This document shows positions 60,702 through 64,000 of a DNA stretch of 64,000 nucleotides, piece by piece. The stretch lies in assembly GCF_020866965.1 (NCBI RefSeq), contig NZ_JAJATX010000015.1, positions 1 through 64,000 of the forward strand. The letters are read 5' to 3'. Each line of letters starts with the position of its first letter. The first letter of the stretch is position 1. This DNA is from Microvirga roseola. Its GTDB lineage: Bacteria; Pseudomonadota; Alphaproteobacteria; Rhizobiales; Beijerinckiaceae. The notes beneath the pieces were generated by a model. The model did not search any database. It was given only the letters and a program-made list of their open reading frames with translations, and had not been told where the DNA came from. The translations under genes and the position numbers were made by a program.

Positions 60702-63700
60702 TCAGAATCGCCAAGTAAGGTTACCTTTCACGGCATGCTCGTGAGCGCGTGCCCCGACCTGGCCGGAATAGGACAAGCCTAGCATCATGTCTGCGCTGAT
60801 TTGCCCGTTGAGACCGACCTCCGCCACAAGAGCATCCAGGTCGACCGGGATCCCTGAGACGGCGTAAGCGAATGCGCTTCCGGCAAAGGCGAGCAAAGCA
60901 TCTGACTCCATATCGCCATAGGCCCTCCGCCAGCCGAGCATGCCTCTAACCGCCAGGGGGAGATCCTCGCTGATCCGCGCCTCCGCCCTGAGGCCCAGCG
61001 TGGCTGTGGCGAGTTCATGCGTGTGGCCGTAGCCCGTTAGGGCAGCCGCCCCACCATCCTCGACAAAGCCGCCCGTGTGCAATCGGGTGACAGCGGCGCC
61101 GATGAATGGCTCGACCTTCGCAAGGCCGAAATTAAACCCGTATCCAACCTCCCCGAAAGCCATCAGTGTCGAGCCGTCGTAGGATACGCTCGCCTGGTCC
61201 GAGAAGCCAGGAAAGGTGATTGAACGCTTCGTGTCGATATCGTGCCAAGCATAGGATGAGCCCAGGCGGACGTTAACAGCTCCCCATGTCCCCGAACCGT
61301 AGAGAGCTCCGAAGACGCTCTCGGCTGTGCCGGATGAGAGGCGGCTATCAAGATCGAAGATCGTGCGGGAAAAACCGCCAGCAGCGCCAATCCGGAATCC
61401 GGGGTCGATCTGGGCGTCTGCACCGATGATGAAGCCTCCCCTCGAGGTATCGATCGAGGCTGCATTGCCGTTAGAGCGGATATTGCCCCATGACCCGAAG
61501 CCCTGCCCCCACAGGGCAAAGCGGCGCGGGTCGGACCGGGGGGTGACCGGTGCCTGGTGAGGCTTTTCTCCCGGCTGGTCCGCCGCATAAGCAGCGTTAT
61601 AGGTGCCCTGAAACAAAGCAGGCAGGCTTGGGTTCAGCGGCGGGCGCAAGCGGGTGAGGATAGCCTCGCGCACCAAACGTCCTTCATCGTAGATCATAGT
61701 CGGTGCTGAAGCGTGCACCTCGCCGGAGAGAGCCGTAAAGGCCTGACGCGCCCCCGCGACGCTGGATCCTAGTACAATGTCAAACAGGCGATTTCCAGCG
61801 CCAAGCGCCTCGACAGCATTGGCAATCGCGTGCTGGTTGGGGGTCACAGCCACCGAGTTGAAAGCAATCGGCTCGGTTGGCGTTGGCGGCTCCGGCGGGT
61901 GTGGGTCCTGAGGACTGGGCTCTGAAGGATCAGGTAAGACCGGCGGCTCCGGTGGATTGGGACTTGTCTTGCGCACGAGCATCAGGGTTACGGCATTCGG
62001 ACTGTAACCCAAGACAGGATCGACAAAGGCGAAATTGCCTGCGGCCCTGGCGAAATTGCCCGTCACACCTGCCGCAGTGAGGATCGTATAGGGGCTGTTC
62101 TCCACATAACCGGCACCCTGGTCCGGCAGAATGCTCACCGTGCCGCCCAACAGAGTAGCGACGCCGTTTGTGGCAACGCGGTCCGACTGGCCCGCAGCAT
62201 TGATTTCCACCTCGTAGATTGAGCCTGCCGCAAATCCGACGTTCCCGGAAACGTTCAATGTGCCGATGGAATTTCCAGGCGCAACAATCGCCCCGCTCTG
62301 GGCCAGAATGCTTCCAACCGTTCCGGTTCCCGACAGGATTGCTCCGTCCCGCACAGTAACGGCTGAAGATGCCAAAGAGCCGTTTACGGCCAGCCGACCT
62401 GCTTCCACGTATGTGGGTCCGGATAGGGTACTTGTCCCTGTCAGATTGAGCCGAGCAGCGCCTTCCTTGGTCAAAGGACCGGTCCCTCTCAGGGCTTGGC
62501 TGATGGTCGTATCGAAGCCGTTCGTGTCGAAAGTGCCTCCTCCGGCCGCTAAAGTGATGCCGCGCGCGGAGGATAGGGTGAAGGTTGAGAGATACCGCAG
62601 CGTCCCGCCGTCAAAGTTGAGGTCTCCAAGGGAACTACCGAGGTTAGCGTCAGAAGAGACAGCAACGACGCCACTGTTGATTTGCGTCCCGCCCGAGTAG
62701 GAGTTGGTTCCGGACAGCGTCAGCGTGCCAGCGCCGTTTTGCACCACCCGGCCGGCGCCAGAGATAGCGCCGGCAAAAGTTACGTTATCAGAACGGTTGA
62801 AGGCCAAAGTGCCACCGTTGGCTAAGTTGCCCGTTATGCTGCCGGTGGTGCCCCCTGCACCGAGCTGGATGGTGCCGCCGCTGATCCTTGTTCCCCCGGT
62901 GTAGCTGTTGGTTCCGGTAAGGGTGACGGTTCCCGATCCTGACTTGGTCAGGGAACCACTTCCTGCAATAGACCCCTCATAGGTTCCGTCTATGCTCTGG
63001 TCGAGCACGATCGCCGCCGTGTTCTGCACGAGGCGCGGTAGGCTGCGGGATGTAGCTATGATGGTTCCGCCCCTGACGGAAAACTGACCGCCAAAGGTTG
63101 TGTCGCCTGTCAGCGTCCAGGTCGAAGGCCAGAGCTTCTCAAACAGACTGAAGCCTTTGTACTTCGTGCCGAGTTCGTTCATGTTGAACGTTCCTGCCGC
63201 AGGTCCGCCAAGAGCCAGGGTATGGGGTGCGAGGCTATCCACGCGAACTCCCCCACGAATGTCCGCCGTGCTGTGGATTTCCAGTCGTGACGGACCAAGG
63301 CCACTGAAAACGATTGCGTCAGCGTCTCCGCTAAGAACGGCTACTTCCCCTGCAACCGTTAGCGACGCGGAGCCCGTCTCGCTATCATTGCCGAACCCAA
63401 TCGCCTCGTTATTGAAACTCCGTACAGCGCCCGTTGGCCCGATGGTGACCAGGGTCGTGCCTCCATGTGCGCCTATCGCATACCCAGTCCAACTGGCGAT
63501 CGTACCATCAACCTGAATTGTCGTAGTGCCCCCCATCTGGAGAACCGCGAAATCCCCAGGGTTGTCCGTCCAGATCTCGCCGTTTTCTTCGACGACGAGT
63601 GTTCCACTATGGATGGAGACTTCGGTTCCAACAATTCGCGCGCCGGGGCGGACTACGAGGCGCCCGTTAATATGGACGAGCCGATTCTCAGTGTCGGTGC

Positions 63701-63944
63701 ATTCTCCGGACGTACCCTCCTCAACACGCACCCAGCTTGGATTTTGGGTTCCGGTGCAGGATGCAAATGCACGGGGACCCGTAGCCGCGACCGTGCCGGC
63801 AGCGACCAAGGCAATGAGGGAAGCCGAGGAGAGTCTTGATCGACGAGTCGCGCTCAAGGTGGCGAGCTGAAAAGTGGATTTCACAAATGTTCTCTGCTGG
63901 GTTGTGCGAAAGCCTGCCTCGCCTCGTTTCCGATCTGGCGTCAT
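60702..63944 (-). CDS. Autotransporter (type Va) with PATR-type repeats in the passenger
   Basis: A 1080-residue protein. An extended signal region (about residues 25-65, ending GPRAFAS) is followed by a beta-helical passenger with passenger-associated repeats (GSGTVTLTGTNSYTGGTRIS; GAGTLTLSGTNSYSGGTQIN), a Pro-rich linker around residue 690, and a C-terminal barrel of about 280 residues (RRFALWGQGFGSWGNI onward) ending in WRF, the terminal aromatic residue BAM recognises. No protease motif was seen; adhesion or aggregation is likely. Start ATG 63944 has GGGGACTGGAG upstream; codons before it run past the signal. Confidence 0.9.
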   Translation of the reverse strand: MTPDRKRGEAGFRTTQQRTFVKSTFQLATLSATRRSRLSSASLIALVAAGTVAATGPRAFASCTGTQNPSWVRVEEGTSGECTDTENRLVHINGRLVVRPGARIVGTEVSIHSGTLVVEENGEIWTDNPGDFAVLQMGGTTTIQVDGTIASWTGYAIGAHGGTTLVTIGPTGAVRSFNNEAIGFGNDSETGSASLTVAGEVAVLSGDADAIVFSGLGPSRLEIHSTADIRGGVRVDSLAPHTLALGGPAAGTFNMNELGTKYKGFSLFEKLWPSTWTLTGDTTFGGQFSVRGGTIIATSRSLPRLVQNTAAIVLDQSIDGTYEGSIAGSGSLTKSGSGTVTLTGTNSYTGGTRISGGTIQLGAGGTTGSITGNLANGGTLAFNRSDNVTFAGAISGAGRVVQNGAGTLTLSGTNSYSGGTQINSGVVAVSSDANLGSSLGDLNFDGGTLRYLSTFTLSSARGITLAAGGGTFDTNGFDTTISQALRGTGPLTKEGAARLNLTGTSTLSGPTYVEAGRLAVNGSLASSAVTVRDGAILSGTGTVGSILAQSGAIVAPGNSIGTLNVSGNVGFAAGSIYEVEINAAGQSDRVATNGVATLLGGTVSILPDQGAGYVENSPYTILTAAGVTGNFARAAGNFAFVDPVLGYSPNAVTLMLVRKTSPNPPEPPVLPDPSEPSPQDPHPPEPPTPTEPIAFNSVAVTPNQHAIANAVEALGAGNRLFDIVLGSSVAGARQAFTALSGEVHASAPTMIYDEGRLVREAILTRLRPPLNPSLPALFQGTYNAAYAADQPGEKPHQAPVTPRSDPRRFALWGQGFGSWGNIRSNGNAASIDTSRGGFIIGADAQIDPGFRIGAAGGFSRTIFDLDSRLSSGTAESVFGALYGSGTWGAVNVRLGSSYAWHDIDTKRSITFPGFSDQASVSYDGSTLMAFGEVGYGFNFGLAKVEPFIGAAVTRLHTGGFVEDGGAAALTGYGHTHELATATLGLRAEARISEDLPLAVRGMLGWRRAYGDMESDALLAFAGSAFAYAVSGIPVDLDALVAEVGLNGQISADMMLGLSYSGQVGARAHEHAVKGNLTWRF

Positions 63945-64000
63945 ACTCCAGTCCCCTTGGCAGTGGCTAGCTGAGTGGCCAATCACCCGCTCAACCCGAA

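Noticed and set aside
62260-63870. Plus-strand frames (146, 138, 124 and 114 codons) opposite the autotransporter passenger
   Set aside because: Shadows of a low-complexity Gly/Ser/Thr-rich coding sequence.
1-64000. CRISPR arrays, phage or conjugation modules
   Set aside because: No regularly spaced direct repeats and no Cas, integrase, relaxase or structural phage genes were seen on reading through the window.

Overview
The window reads as accessory-rich DNA of a high-GC alphaproteobacterium. The best fit is the Hyphomicrobiales, close to Microvirga/Methylobacteriaceae. This rests on protein style (bacterial transglutaminase-like cysteine peptidases, RES/Xre-ParS pair, DUF6894, DUF2188-like and HWE-kinase pieces, cobalt nitrile hydratase) and is an inference, not a database result. 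No replication, conjugation or phage genes were seen, so plasmid or chromosome cannot be decided.

Layout. 1-6.3 kb: a Cys-His-Asp transglutaminase-like peptidase, a histone-H1-like basic protein, a RES toxin with its antitoxin, then IS3 and IS5 debris. 6.3-12.8 kb: a DUF3500 protein, a YbbA/YbbP-type ABC system, a 2Fe-2S/cyclase protein with a lost N terminus, and a second, broken RES locus. 13-24.3 kb: small genes, then a long minus-strand run for metal and envelope homeostasis (ZIP transporter, Ig-like secreted protein, TerC, CorC/HlyC family, ExoD, PRC barrel, DUF2076, Bax-inhibitor-1) ending in an anti-sigma/ECF-sigma pair and a receiver-only regulator with Glu in place of the phospho-Asp. 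24.5-29.9 kb: D,D-carboxypeptidase and YigZ, among several frameshifted or truncated genes.

30.2-41.1 kb: a coherent catabolic module. A RpiR-type regulator and a five-gene dipeptide/oligopeptide ABC importer run on minus. An amidohydrolase/deacetylase, a RidA-family protein and a D-threonine-aldolase/D-serine-dehydratase-like PLP enzyme run divergently on plus. IS1182-type transposase remnants bracket it. The likely logic is import of a small peptide or N-acylated compound, deacylation, then processing of a D-hydroxy amino acid with RidA as imine/enamine guard. A cobalt-type nitrile hydratase (alpha, beta, accessory) follows.

43-48.2 kb: an island of short genes, several with strong Shine-Dalgarno sequences, encoding single-span membrane peptides and small soluble proteins. 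48.4-54.4 kb: a Ca2+/H+ antiporter, a tRNA-Met 3' fragment with terminator, TrkA and TrkH, and a decayed ClC channel. 54.4-64 kb: a TetR gene cut by an IS6 fragment, a SorAB-like sulfite dehydrogenase with its cytochrome, an epimerase, a chimeric SDR fragment, an IS6 element with one stop codon in its transposase, and a 1080-residue autotransporter.

The main large-scale pattern is decay and rearrangement. At least six IS families occur as fragments, and many host genes carry a single frameshift, stop or truncation. Some single-base lesions could be sequencing errors; junctions between unrelated genes and the lost catalytic residues are harder to explain that way.
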